Shown one piece after another: positions 8,780 through 17,296 of a stretch of 64,000 nucleotides of DNA. Origin of the DNA: Nitrospirota bacterium (lineage in GTDB: Bacteria; Nitrospirota; Nitrospiria; Nitrospirales; Nitrospiraceae). The number at the start of each line of letters is the position of its first letter. The first letter of the stretch is position 1. The notes beneath the pieces were generated by a model, which was not told the origin of the DNA, made no database searches, and saw only the letters and a list, made by a program, of their open reading frames with translations. A program made the translations under genes and the position numbers. The DNA lies in the NCBI GenBank assembly GCA_040757595.1, contig JBFLWP010000012.1:1-64000 (forward strand), read 5' to 3'.

Positions 8780-9844
8780 CTAGAAGGGACCGGTGAAAGC
8801 CTTGTCCGGCACATCCAAGGGGGTCTCGTGCTGAATACCGAGTTGTTCCTCGGTGACCTCCGGCAGCCCCATCATCGTTCGGACCCCGTTCACCACGTGC
8901 ACGGCGCGCGGGTAGAAGTGCTGCGCAAGGGCCGGTGTGCTGGGCGAGGGCAGATCCGGGAAGGTCACCCGCGCGGGGGGCGCCTTGAGGATTCCATAGA
9001 TCTGCTCGGCCGCTAACGCCAATACCTCCGCGGCGAAGCCCAGAGACCGCCAAGCGCCGTCCACCACCACCAGCCTTCCGGTCTTGCGAATTGACTCGAA
9101 GATCTGGACTTTATCCAAGGGACGCAGGCTGCGTACATCCACCACCTCCGCCTCTATGCCGTCTCTGGCTAGCAGATCGGCCGCGCGCAGCGACTCCAGC
9201 ACCATGTAGGAAGTGGCTACGATCGTGACGTCCATGCCTTTTCTCGCCGTCCTGGCCTTCCCGATCGGCACCGTATAGCGCCCTTCGGGAACCGGCCCAA
9301 AGACGTTGTGGAGCCATCGGTGCTCCAGGTAGATGACGGGATTGTTGTCCTCGACGGCAGCGATCAAGAGCCCCTTGGCGTCGTGGGGCGTCGCGGGCAT
9401 CACCACCTTGAGCCCGGGTACGTGGGCGAACAGTGCCTGAAGGCTCTGGGAGTGTTGGGGGCCCTGCCCCCAGCCGCGCCCGATGATCATGCGGATGACC
9501 AGAGGCATTGCTGCCTGACCGCCGAACATGTAGTGCCAGTTGGCAGCCTGATTGATAATCTGCTCAACCGCCAGAAGCGCAAATTCGATACGCTGGTGCA
9601 CCATGATCGGTCGCATCCCGACGAGGGCCGAGCCGATGGCCACCCCGGTCATGCCGTTTTCGGACGTGGGCATGTCCATCACCCGCTCCGGCCCGTATTT
9701 CTTCGATAGTCCCAGGACCGTGCCGAAGACGCCCTTGGGGTCGGCGGGCACGTGCAGCCCCATCAGGTAGACGGACGGATCACGGGCCAGGCACAGGTCG
9801 GTCGCCTCGTTGATCGCCTGGAAGAATTTCAGGTCCCTGGTCAT
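8780..9844 (-). CDS. ThDP-dependent dehydrogenase/transketolase-like E1 beta subunit
   Basis: This 354-residue protein has the pyrimidine-binding and C-terminal domains of E1 beta (pyruvate/acetoin dehydrogenase type). Glu62 in TSENGMTG is the expected residue that activates the ThDP aminopyrimidine, and EQIINQAAN follows as in the family. ATG 9844 overlaps the stop of the alpha gene (ATGA), which fixes the start; the open frame continues upstream only as alpha-gene antiphase. No lipoyl E2 or E3 gene is nearby. The pair may therefore form or break a carbon-carbon bond on a sugar or keto acid rather than feed a dehydrogenase complex. The substrate is unknown. Confidence 0.85.
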   Translation of the reverse strand: MTRDLKFFQAINEATDLCLARDPSVYLMGLHVPADPKGVFGTVLGLSKKYGPERVMDMPTSENGMTGVAIGSALVGMRPIMVHQRIEFALLAVEQIINQAANWHYMFGGQAAMPLVIRMIIGRGWGQGPQHSQSLQALFAHVPGLKVVMPATPHDAKGLLIAAVEDNNPVIYLEHRWLHNVFGPVPEGRYTVPIGKARTARKGMDVTIVATSYMVLESLRAADLLARDGIEAEVVDVRSLRPLDKVQIFESIRKTGRLVVVDGAWRSLGFAAEVLALAAEQIYGILKAPPARVTFPDLPSPSTPALAQHFYPRAVHVVNGVRTMMGLPEVTEEQLGIQHETPLDVPDKAFTGPF

Positions 9845-10809
9845 GGCGCGTACAGGTGGTCCTGCAGGAGCTCCGGCTCGGGGAACGGACTCGCCTTCGC
9901 GAACGCCACCGCCGCCTCGACCTCCTCGGCGAGGCCAGCCTCGATCCCATTGAGGTCCTGCTGCGTGGCCTGGCCCCGCTGTAAGAGTCTCTGTTTGAGG
10001 CTTGTGATCGGGCAGCGGGCCTTCCATTCCTCGAATTCCTGTTCCGATCGATATCCCACGTGGTTGTCGTAATGGGGACCGCAATGCTCCCGCCACCGGT
10101 AGGTCTTGAACTCCAGGAACGTCGGTCCGCCTCCCGCCCGGGCTTTCTCCACGGCCACATTGGTCATGGCGTAGACTACCTCGACGTCATTACCATCGCC
10201 TAGGTGGCTGTCAAGCCCGTACCCGCGGGCCAGCACATGGATATCCCGCAACGGAGGCTGACGCACATCCAGCGCGGAATAGACGGAGAAGAAGTTGTTC
10301 TCGCAGACGAATACGACCGGTAACCGTTTGAGCACGGCAAAGTTGACGGCCTCATGGAAGACCCCTTCCTCCGTCGCCCCATCGCCCAGAAAAACAATGG
10401 TCACATGGTGTTCCTTTCGCAGGATGGTCCCGAAGGCCACCCCGACGCCGATCGGGATGGTGCTGCCCACGATCGGCACGGCGCCGAGGAACCCGACGGA
10501 CCGGTCGATCAGATGCATCGAGCCGCCCTTGCCCCCGCAGCAGCCGGTCACCCGTCCATAGAGTTCTGCCAACATGGCCTTGAGGTTACCCCCCTTGGCC
10601 AGGTAGTGGGCGTGGGAGCGGTGGGTGCTGACGGCATAGTCCTCGGGCTCCAGGGCGGCACAGGCTCCGACCGCCACCGCCTCTTGCCCGACACTGAGGT
10701 GGACCGGGCAGCGCATCTGCTGTTCCGGATAGAGCTCGGCAATCTTCTCCTCGACCAGACGGATCCGCACCATACGGAGATAGAGATCGCGCAGGGCAAC
10801 GGAAGCCAT
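9841..10809 (-). CDS. ThDP-dependent dehydrogenase E1 alpha subunit
   Basis: This 322-residue protein resembles the alpha subunit of two-component E1 enzymes. The thiamine diphosphate motif is complete: GDG at residues 142-144 and NN at 171-172. Substrate-loop features of the family (HRSHAHYLAKGG near 63-74, and GCCGGKGGSMH near 89-99) are present. The start was set at ATG 10809, with AAAGGAT upstream. It is coupled to the beta gene by a 4-bp overlap and follows a radical SAM gene by 26 bp. The operon context points to sugar or small-molecule modification; the usual E2/E3 partners are absent. Confidence 0.85.
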   Translation of the reverse strand: MASVALRDLYLRMVRIRLVEEKIAELYPEQQMRCPVHLSVGQEAVAVGACAALEPEDYAVSTHRSHAHYLAKGGNLKAMLAELYGRVTGCCGGKGGSMHLIDRSVGFLGAVPIVGSTIPIGVGVAFGTILRKEHHVTIVFLGDGATEEGVFHEAVNFAVLKRLPVVFVCENNFFSVYSALDVRQPPLRDIHVLARGYGLDSHLGDGNDVEVVYAMTNVAVEKARAGGGPTFLEFKTYRWREHCGPHYDNHVGYRSEQEFEEWKARCPITSLKQRLLQRGQATQQDLNGIEAGLAEEVEAAVAFAKASPFPEPELLQDHLYAP

Positions 10810-10835
10810 AGGGGCGGCATCCTTTCTCGCGGGTA

Positions 10836-11942
10836 TCAGATGAAGTTGACGTGGGCGGGGGGATGAATGAGGTCCCACAGATACCGGTTGACCTCATCCA
10901 TGCGGCAGTTTTGCCGGCATTCCGAGATGTTCAACTCGTGGCGGACATGCTGGAAGCTCCGCCGTCTCGCCTCCCCTTCCCAAATCTCGGAAAAGGACCG
11001 CTCATTGAGGTTCCCGTAGCAGAACCGGGCATCCTCTAGGTAGGCGCTGCATCCGTAGACGTCACCGCTGGCCATGACGTAGGCCCAAAAGAACGGCGTC
11101 GCCTGGCAGACCGTGTAATAGCGATCGGTCTCTAGGAGCTTCTCCATCGTCCGCCGGCGGAAGATCACCCGGAATTGATCGGTTTCAAGCGCCGTCAGCT
11201 CCTGCTCCGTGGGAAAGAGGCGACTGTAATCGTAGTCCTTGTAACCCTTCTGCATCGTTTCGGTGCTCATCAGGTGCTGGGAGTAGGGTTTGATGACGAC
11301 ATAGTCCGCCCCAATGTCCTTGGCGCGGGAGGCCAACGCGACGGACTCTGCCTCGTTCTCCGGAAGCAGCACCATCTGCACGCCAATGGTGCACTTGTAA
11401 CGATTGGCGTGCTTCGCCTCGACCGCCTTGGCAAGGTTGCGGAAAACCCTGTCAAAGTCATCCGCCTTCGTTTGGTGCACCTTCGCGTAGGTTTCCCTGG
11501 TCCCGGCGTTGACGCTCGCCTTGATCCAGGTCACAGAGCCGAGCGCTTCTTGCACGACCCTTTCGTTCAATGCGACGGCGTTCGTGGTCAGCGCTACGTC
11601 GATCCCGACCTTTTGAGTCCGGACGATGATCTCGCCGATATGCTTGTGGAGGAGCGGCTCCCCCTCTCCGGCGTACATGATACTCCGGACGCCCTGCTCG
11701 GCCATCTCAGTCACGCGGCGGATCAGAAGATCCTTCTCGATCGTCCTGGCCTTGTAGCCGATATAGTCCACCGCGCAGAAGGTGCAGCGGTGGTTGCAGG
11801 CACCGGCAGGGGCGATTTCCACGTACACGGGATAGATGGACTTCGCCTTATCCCACTCGTCACCCGCTGCCTGCCACTGGGCGATCCGGTCCGGGTGGTA
11901 CATGAGTTTGTGCGAATCTATACGGTAGAGGTCCATTCTCAC
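10836..11942 (-). CDS. Radical SAM protein with SPASM-like C-terminal cysteines
   Basis: The protein has 368 residues. The radical SAM cluster motif is Cys49, Cys53 and Cys56 (CNHRCTFC), followed by the SAM-binding GEGEP segment. The C-terminal third has a cysteine array (CQATPFF, YGCSAY, ARFCYGN, ECRQNC) typical of SPASM/Twitch domains that bind extra iron-sulfur clusters. SPASM enzymes modify peptides, sugars (for example the dehydrogenase BtrN) or proteins. No precursor peptide is visible nearby, and the E1 alpha/beta genes follow at once, so oxidation of a sugar intermediate is a reasonable guess. The final MDEVNRYLWDLIHPP segment is unfamiliar. Confidence 0.85.
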   Translation of the reverse strand: MRMDLYRIDSHKLMYHPDRIAQWQAAGDEWDKAKSIYPVYVEIAPAGACNHRCTFCAVDYIGYKARTIEKDLLIRRVTEMAEQGVRSIMYAGEGEPLLHKHIGEIIVRTQKVGIDVALTTNAVALNERVVQEALGSVTWIKASVNAGTRETYAKVHQTKADDFDRVFRNLAKAVEAKHANRYKCTIGVQMVLLPENEAESVALASRAKDIGADYVVIKPYSQHLMSTETMQKGYKDYDYSRLFPTEQELTALETDQFRVIFRRRTMEKLLETDRYYTVCQATPFFWAYVMASGDVYGCSAYLEDARFCYGNLNERSFSEIWEGEARRRSFQHVRHELNISECRQNCRMDEVNRYLWDLIHPPAHVNFI

Positions 11943-12023
11943 TTCCCCTTACAAACGCAGAAGAGAGCTAGCAAGATCCCAACACGCTTCCATCTCGTGT
12001 AACACGGGAAGAATACTGCGCTT

Positions 12024-12029
12024 ATTATA
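12024..12029 (-). promoter_or_regulatory. Candidate internal promoter (-10 hexamer)
   Basis: The minus strand reads a perfect TATAAT in an AT-rich 116-bp gap, about 80 bp ahead of the radical SAM start at 11942. The -35 region is poor. It could restart transcription inside the long operon; this is tentative. Confidence 0.35.
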
Positions 12030-12058
12030 AAAAGAGCAAGGGAATTCCCTGCCTCCTC

Positions 12059-12583
12059 CTACCCACCGGGGCCCAAACGCAGGAACCGCTTAAACCACGC
12101 GAGGACCGCCGCAACGAAACGGCCTCGCCTAGTGGTCCGGTAATACCCCTTATCCTCAATCAAATACCCAGCATGCACCATCCGCCGCAACCGTCGCTCA
12201 ATCATCCATTCATAGCCATAGCGCTTGAGAATTTCGTCGAACGCAAGACCGCGAATGGGCTCTGCGTCGAGTTCGATCATCGTTCGCACACCTACCGAAC
12301 TCTCGGCCATATAAATAAATTGCGCATAGCCCATGAAGATGAAGAAATACAGTAGGCCTCCACACGCGAACGTAATCGAATCAGAGGGAGCCGAAAGAGC
12401 TACCGGCCAGACGCCATGATCATCAGGCACCCACGCATAGAACAGAGCATAGACAGGAAGGCCGCACAGCCAGAGGCCAACGAGTGCGCAGGCACGACGA
12501 TTGACCTTGCTAAAATGGAAGAGCCCGGTCTGAAGGAGGAAATAGAATTCAAAGGTGAGCAAACCCGCCAGAAGCCCCCGCAT
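12059..12583 (-). CDS. Membrane protein with cytoplasmic winged-helix-like tail (copy 2)
   Basis: This 174-residue protein has three predicted membrane segments in the first 105 residues. A soluble C-terminal tail follows (about 107-174: IELDAEPIRGLAFDEIL, then ERRLRRMVHAGYLIED, a tyrosine pair, and a basic end). The tail reads like a small winged helix: helix, helix, recognition helix, beta hairpin. It is clearly a paralogue of the next gene upstream (12583-13110), with the same length, layout and KRFL-x-LG-x-GG ending, although sequence identity is modest. The ATG overlaps the upstream stop as TGATG. Function is unknown. Confidence 0.7.
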   Translation of the reverse strand: MRGLLAGLLTFEFYFLLQTGLFHFSKVNRRACALVGLWLCGLPVYALFYAWVPDDHGVWPVALSAPSDSITFACGGLLYFFIFMGYAQFIYMAESSVGVRTMIELDAEPIRGLAFDEILKRYGYEWMIERRLRRMVHAGYLIEDKGYYRTTRRGRFVAAVLAWFKRFLRLGPGG

Positions 12584-13110
12584 CAGCCTCCCTCCCCCAA
12601 CTGCAAGAACCGCTTCACGAAGGCGAACAGCGCAGCCGCTGATCGTCCCTTAGCGGTGTTGCAGTAGCGGCCGTTCTTCTCCACGATCCGTCCGATATCC
12701 AGCATTTCCTGGAGCCGTCGTCGAAGGATCGCCTCTGGGGTATACAGCGCACTGATCTCGGATAAACTCAGAAGACGGTTCGGAGCGCGCTCGATCTCAA
12801 TCATGATCCGCCCCGAGAAGCCTCGATCAACGAGGAAGTAAAACATGGAGTACCCAACAAAGAGGAATACAAACACAATCAAAGCGTTCAGCAGATCAAT
12901 CGCCCACCCTGCTGTTGTATAGACGGTGGGAAGAAATCCGAGACCGGATGGAGTCGTCCGATGCACGGCAATCAGGATCAAGCCACTGGCCGCAGCGATC
13001 CGAACCATGGTCACAAAGCGCCTATGTGGCACCCACATTTGAAAGGCGATTACGTGAAGTGCGAGAAACAGCATGAAAGCCGAGGTTGCCAATATCAAGC
13101 CCTTTAGCAT
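12583..13110 (-). CDS. Membrane protein with cytoplasmic winged-helix-like tail (copy 1)
   Basis: The protein has 175 residues with an N-terminal hydrophobic half of three to four helices. The tail contains RLLSLSEISALYTPEA, RRRLQEMLDIGRIVEKNG and RYCNTAKGRSAA, a pattern expected of a winged-helix fold of the kind found in membrane-bound transcription regulators. It is coupled by 1-bp TGATG overlaps both to the flippase-like gene upstream and to its paralogue downstream. The two paralogues may form a heterodimer. A regulatory or scaffolding role for the polysaccharide machinery is inference; no DNA target is evident. Confidence 0.7.
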   Translation of the reverse strand: MLKGLILATSAFMLFLALHVIAFQMWVPHRRFVTMVRIAAASGLILIAVHRTTPSGLGFLPTVYTTAGWAIDLLNALIVFVFLFVGYSMFYFLVDRGFSGRIMIEIERAPNRLLSLSEISALYTPEAILRRRLQEMLDIGRIVEKNGRYCNTAKGRSAAALFAFVKRFLQLGEGG

Positions 13111-14126
13111 CAGGCGCCTTCTCCCCTACTGGCCGAGGTGGACATGCTCGACCATGTCATGGACGGATCCATCAAATAAAACGTCAGTCCTACGACAGTC
13201 ACTGCAATCCATTGGCTTCCATGCAAAAGGGTGGCATAGGCGGCCGCTAACGTCGGCTCCGTGCCCGCCACCATGACCAGCGCAGCGACGCAGAACCCGT
13301 GAAATGTGCCTACAAAACCCGGTGCAGAAGGGACGGCAACGCCGAAGAGAACGATCACGAATACGAGCGTAACTTGGACAGGCGTCAGGCCCAAATGAAA
13401 TCCCTCGGCCATCACGTAAAACGCGGCAATGGCCACCCCCCAGACCAAAAAGGACAGGGCAAAGACCGCCAGACCCTGCCAGCCGCTTCTGAGTGCACAA
13501 AGCCCATCCAGAAACCGATGCATGAGGCCCAAAGCTTTCCTCATCCAAGGCCTGTTGCTGCCCACCCATCGCTCCGCTAACTCGAGCAGTTCCCCCCGAT
13601 AACACGCTGCAGCCAGCAGTCCAGCGACAACTACCGCAACAAGCATCAAGACGGCAAGCCCGGACTTCTTGAGCAGGTTTGCAGCCCCTCCATCCAGACT
13701 AGGCATGGCTGCCAATCCCAGGCCGAATAGCGTTAGTGCGGCGATCACGTCAAACAGCCGCTCAACGACGATGCTAGCCAGGGCAGCAGGCATGGACGTC
13801 TGTTCCCGCCGTGTTAGCACCCAAGCCCTGATTACTTCACCGAGCCTGACCGGGAAGAGGCTGTTTGCCATAAATCCGATAAAGGTCGCCGACAGGAGCG
13901 ATCGCGCGCCAACAGGAGTGGCCACTGCCAGGAGGAATCGCCAGCGTACCGCACGGACGACCAGACTGAGAAGTGAGGCAAGGACACTCAACATGACCCA
14001 GGCCACACCAACCCGACTGATCGCGCTGACCATTGAGGACAGATCCACTTGTCGAAATGCGTACCAAAAACAGACGACGCTGATGAGGCTTCCGACGAGG
14101 AGGCTGGCGATCTTACTTTTGATCAC
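13110..14126 (-). CDS. Flippase-like membrane protein (LPG synthase TM / AglD-like, UPF0104)
   Basis: This 338-residue polytopic protein has the family's conserved segments: VRAVRWRFLL near residue 60, NSLFPVRLGEVIRAW near 89-103, and SAPGFVGTFHGF near 275. Such proteins are related to the membrane domain of lysylphosphatidylglycerol synthase and often accompany polyprenyl-linked glycan pathways, where they are proposed to move lipids or lipid-linked sugars across the membrane. The start is GTG 14126, overlapping the stop of the GmhA-like gene as GTGA; the apparent upstream extension is antiphase sequence. It is coupled downstream to the two winged-helix membrane proteins. Confidence 0.8.
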   Translation of the reverse strand: MIKSKIASLLVGSLISVVCFWYAFRQVDLSSMVSAISRVGVAWVMLSVLASLLSLVVRAVRWRFLLAVATPVGARSLLSATFIGFMANSLFPVRLGEVIRAWVLTRREQTSMPAALASIVVERLFDVIAALTLFGLGLAAMPSLDGGAANLLKKSGLAVLMLVAVVVAGLLAAACYRGELLELAERWVGSNRPWMRKALGLMHRFLDGLCALRSGWQGLAVFALSFLVWGVAIAAFYVMAEGFHLGLTPVQVTLVFVIVLFGVAVPSAPGFVGTFHGFCVAALVMVAGTEPTLAAAYATLLHGSQWIAVTVVGLTFYLMDPSMTWSSMSTSASRGEGA

Positions 14127-14689
14127 AGACGCCCGATGATCGAGTCCACGATGCAGTGACAGAGGGCAAGGTGAGTGATCTCGACAAACCCATAGGATGA
14201 CGAGGGGGCGTAGAAATTCAGGTGTCCAATAGAGCGGAGTGGATTTTCCGGCTTGAATCCTGACATGGTTATTAGATTGCACCCCTTGGCGAGTCCAGCC
14301 TTACCTCCTTTTAGAATGTTTTCCGACCCACCTGAACTGCTGATCGCGATCAGCACGTCTCCCGAATCTGCGAACATCTCGATCGGTTTCTCGAAAACTT
14401 GCGGATAGCCATAGTCATTGCTGATGCATGTGAGGAGCGAGCTATCATTGAATGCGATCGCGCGCATACCTCCGTTCTTCCAGTAATCCACCGCCTGATG
14501 CGAGGCAATGGCGGCGCTCCCCCCATTGCCAATGAAAATAACCTTACCTCCGGCTCTAGTAGAGTTTACGATGATTGCGATTGCTTTTTCGATTCCCGCA
14601 GCCAGAGCCAGTGAACGGCCGTCCTCGCCTGTTGCTTCAACACACCGAAGCACCTGAGCCAGTTCGTCGAAATAGCCGACGGGATTCAT
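14123..14689 (-). CDS. SIS-domain sugar-phosphate isomerase (GmhA-like)
   Basis: This 188-residue SIS-fold protein resembles D-sedoheptulose-7-phosphate isomerase. It has the phosphate-binding IFIGNGGSAAIASHQAVD segment, a second serine-rich loop (AISSSGGSENILKG), and LAKGCNLITMSG. GmhA converts sedoheptulose 7-phosphate to D-glycero-D-manno-heptose 7-phosphate, the first step of nucleotide-heptose synthesis. The HldE-like kinase/nucleotidyltransferase gene lies 31 bp upstream and fits the same pathway. A dedicated GmhB phosphatase is not present in the window. Substrate assignment is by family and context. Confidence 0.8.
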   Translation of the reverse strand: MNPVGYFDELAQVLRCVEATGEDGRSLALAAGIEKAIAIIVNSTRAGGKVIFIGNGGSAAIASHQAVDYWKNGGMRAIAFNDSSLLTCISNDYGYPQVFEKPIEMFADSGDVLIAISSSGGSENILKGGKAGLAKGCNLITMSGFKPENPLRSIGHLNFYAPSSSYGFVEITHLALCHCIVDSIIGRL

Positions 14690-14720
14690 TGTCGCTTCCT
14701 TCCCTCCAGTTCTCGCCGCC

Positions 14721-16256
14721 TTACTTCAGCAGCGCCGTGATGAACTTGTAGAGTGGCACAGGTTCTACGGCCGAACGGTTGCCGACGATTCTGACCGCCA
14801 ACGCACCCACCGCGTTGCCAATGAACGCTACCAAGTCCATCGGTAGCCCCGCTGCCACGCAGGGTGCCGCGACCGACAGGTAGGCGTCGCCCGCGCCCAC
14901 TCGGTCCACGACTTTGCTCGAAAAGACGGGAATTTGGTAGAAGCCTTCCTCGACGGCATAGGCCATGGATCCATGATGGCCCCGCGTGACCACGATCCGC
15001 CGGCTGTCGAGCTTGCTCGCGACTCCGGCAATCAACCCTCGGAGATCTCCCGTGCGGTCATGGCAAGCCAGCCGCATCTCAGGCTCGTCGATACAGATAA
15101 AATCGGCCCGCGGATACTTGGTGATCAGATTGAAACCCGTGTTGGCGCTGTTGGTCTGAGTGTTGACGGCCAGAAATCGAGCGCCGCTGCACAGCACACT
15201 GATGATCTCGCTCCCCATCAGGCCGTGACCGTAGTCGGCCACTAAGACGAGATCGTAGTTGCCCAGGACCGACTTGAGGTAGTCGCAGATCTCGTCCTCG
15301 ATCCGCGATGGGAGCGCGCCGTCGTCGAGGAAGCAGACCTCAAACATCTTGGAGAGGAAGGCCTGGTCTACGTAGCGCCGCTTCACGATCGTGGAGGCGT
15401 CGTCACGGTGGAAGAACTGCGGCACGACGTTCGGCTTGAGGTGCGAGCGGACGAACTCCTCGCGTGACTCCCTGGAACCCAAGCAGGTGACCAGATGGAC
15501 TTCTTCGCAGAAACCCGCCAGATGGTTCGCGCAGGCCAGGATGCCGCCCGCGAAGACCTCCTCCCGCAGGTAGCGAGTCGTGACCAGCAGTTCCTTCGGT
15601 GATTTGCCCATCGCCTGGCAGTAATGGTACTCGTCAATGATCGTCTCGCCGATGAGGAGCACCTTGAGCTTACGGAGGCTGTCGAGTTTCCGGATCGCAT
15701 CCTCGGCGGAGTAGCGGTGCCGGAACTCCTTGAGGAAAGCCTGGGCTTCGTCCGGATAGACGTCGAAATGGCTGTTCAACAGCTCCGTCGAACTGAACGT
15801 GATCTCGTTGGTGAAGTGAATGCGCCCCCCTGATGCCTTGACCGCCGCCTCCTCCTGGTTGATCCCGCCCGTCAGGTCACGCTCCGGGTCGGCGTATTCA
15901 CCACCCTTGACGTAGACCTGCGGCTTGAGCAACTCAATCGTCTCGACGGCAGTCGGCCACCGGTTGATTGCCACGTAGTCTATGGCGTGCAACGCTGCGA
16001 CCGATTCCGCCCGCAACCGCTGGTTGAAGGCCGGCCGCCCGGGCCCCTTGTTCACGTACTCGTCGCGCGTGACCGTGACGACCAATACATCACCTTCCTT
16101 CTTTGCGGCCTCGAAGTGCCGGATGTGGCCGGGATGGAGCAGGTCGAACACCCCGTGGCAGTGAACGATGATCTTGCCCTGCCGACGGAGGTGCTCAAGG
16201 ATCCCCGCCAGCTCATCAAGATCCTTAACCTTGTTCGCTGCATTGATGCCTTTCAT
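14721..16256 (-). CDS. HldE-like bifunctional protein in reversed domain order
   Basis: The protein has 511 residues. Residues 1-150 form a cytidylyltransferase-like nucleotidyltransferase with HGVFDLLHPGH at about 34-44. Residues 190-511 form a PfkB/ribokinase-type sugar kinase with the catalytic GAGD at 454-457. In Escherichia coli HldE the kinase comes first and the nucleotidyltransferase last; here the order is the opposite. With the GmhA-like gene it suggests phosphorylation and nucleotide activation of a heptose or related sugar. The kinase half departs from HldE in several places, so the sugar may differ. An SD-like GGAG lies just ahead of ATG 16256. Confidence 0.82.
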   Translation of the reverse strand: MKGINAANKVKDLDELAGILEHLRRQGKIIVHCHGVFDLLHPGHIRHFEAAKKEGDVLVVTVTRDEYVNKGPGRPAFNQRLRAESVAALHAIDYVAINRWPTAVETIELLKPQVYVKGGEYADPERDLTGGINQEEAAVKASGGRIHFTNEITFSSTELLNSHFDVYPDEAQAFLKEFRHRYSAEDAIRKLDSLRKLKVLLIGETIIDEYHYCQAMGKSPKELLVTTRYLREEVFAGGILACANHLAGFCEEVHLVTCLGSRESREEFVRSHLKPNVVPQFFHRDDASTIVKRRYVDQAFLSKMFEVCFLDDGALPSRIEDEICDYLKSVLGNYDLVLVADYGHGLMGSEIISVLCSGARFLAVNTQTNSANTGFNLITKYPRADFICIDEPEMRLACHDRTGDLRGLIAGVASKLDSRRIVVTRGHHGSMAYAVEEGFYQIPVFSSKVVDRVGAGDAYLSVAAPCVAAGLPMDLVAFIGNAVGALAVRIVGNRSAVEPVPLYKFITALLK

Positions 16257-16280
16257 GGGCTCTCCTTCAGCCTTGCCGAA

Positions 16281-17267
16281 TCACTTCGACAGATACTCGA
16301 ACCATTCTTTGGTCGCGCGCGAAATCAACTCCGGCGTCCAGACCGGGGCCTGTCTCCAGTCTTGGATGTAAGCCAACATCCGCCGCACGCCGTCCTCGAA
16401 CGTGACCTCCGGCTTCCAGTCCAGTTGCCGGCGGATTCTCGTGGTGTCAGCGAACGTGCAGTCCGGCTCGCCCGGCCGCTTGGGCACGTGCACCACCGGT
16501 CCGCTGAGTAGCTCCACCAGTCGGTTGACGCTGTAGGTCCCGCCGGACCCCACGTTGAAGACGACCTGGCACACGTCGGACTCGGCCGCCGCGAGGAAGG
16601 CCCTCGCCACGTCGGTCACGTAGGTGAAGTCGCGGGTCTGGGTGCCGTCCCCCACGACTGTGAAGGGCCGCCCCGCGAGCTTCTGCGCGAGGAACACCCC
16701 GAAGACTGCTCCGTAGGTCCCGGAGGTCCGCGACCGCGGGCCGTACACGTTGAACAGCCGCAGCGACACGACCGGCAGCTTGTAGACCTGCCCCCAGTGC
16801 AGGGCGAGCTGCTCGCCCAGGTACTTGGTCAGGGCGTAGGGATACTGAGGCCGAACCTCCGCCGTTTCGGGCGTCGGCACTTCGTCGGGGATGCCGTAGC
16901 AGGAGGAGGAGGCGGTGTACAGGAACCGCTTGACTCCCGCGAGGCGGGCCGCCTCCACGACCGCCGCCGTCCCATCCACGTTGGCCTGGAAGTACTCCAA
17001 AGGCCGCTGGATCGAAGGCACGATGTCCGCAAGGGCCGCCAGGTGGAAGACCCAGTCTGCGCCGTCGAACAGCGGCCGGATCGCCTGCACGTCCGCCACG
17101 TTCACCTGATGAAAGGACCAGCCCGGCCGTCCCTGGAAGGTCGAGAGGTTCTCGCGCCGCCCAGTCGACAGGTTGTCGAGCACCGCCACTTCATGCCCGC
17201 GCGCCAGCAGTAACTCCACCAAGTGGCTGCCGATGAACCCCGCCCCGCCTGTGACGATCGCCTTCAC
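16281..17267 (-). CDS. NAD-dependent sugar-nucleotide epimerase/dehydratase (extended SDR)
   Basis: This 328-residue protein opens with the Rossmann motif GGAGFIGSH (residues 7-15). It has the catalytic SSSCYG loop and a YALTK (YxxxK) pair, followed by the RLFNVYGPRSR substrate segment. The set is typical of UDP-GlcNAc/UDP-glucose 4-epimerases and related dehydratases acting on nucleotide sugars in the cytoplasm. GTG 17267 was chosen because AAAGGGGAAC precedes it and the protein signature begins at once; the frame upstream overlaps the SDR gene in antiphase. The exact sugar is not determinable. Confidence 0.85.
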   Translation of the reverse strand: MKAIVTGGAGFIGSHLVELLLARGHEVAVLDNLSTGRRENLSTFQGRPGWSFHQVNVADVQAIRPLFDGADWVFHLAALADIVPSIQRPLEYFQANVDGTAAVVEAARLAGVKRFLYTASSSCYGIPDEVPTPETAEVRPQYPYALTKYLGEQLALHWGQVYKLPVVSLRLFNVYGPRSRTSGTYGAVFGVFLAQKLAGRPFTVVGDGTQTRDFTYVTDVARAFLAAAESDVCQVVFNVGSGGTYSVNRLVELLSGPVVHVPKRPGEPDCTFADTTRIRRQLDWKPEVTFEDGVRRMLAYIQDWRQAPVWTPELISRATKEWFEYLSK

Positions 17268-17296
17268 GTTCCCCTTTCCCCCTTCGCCGCTCCGCC

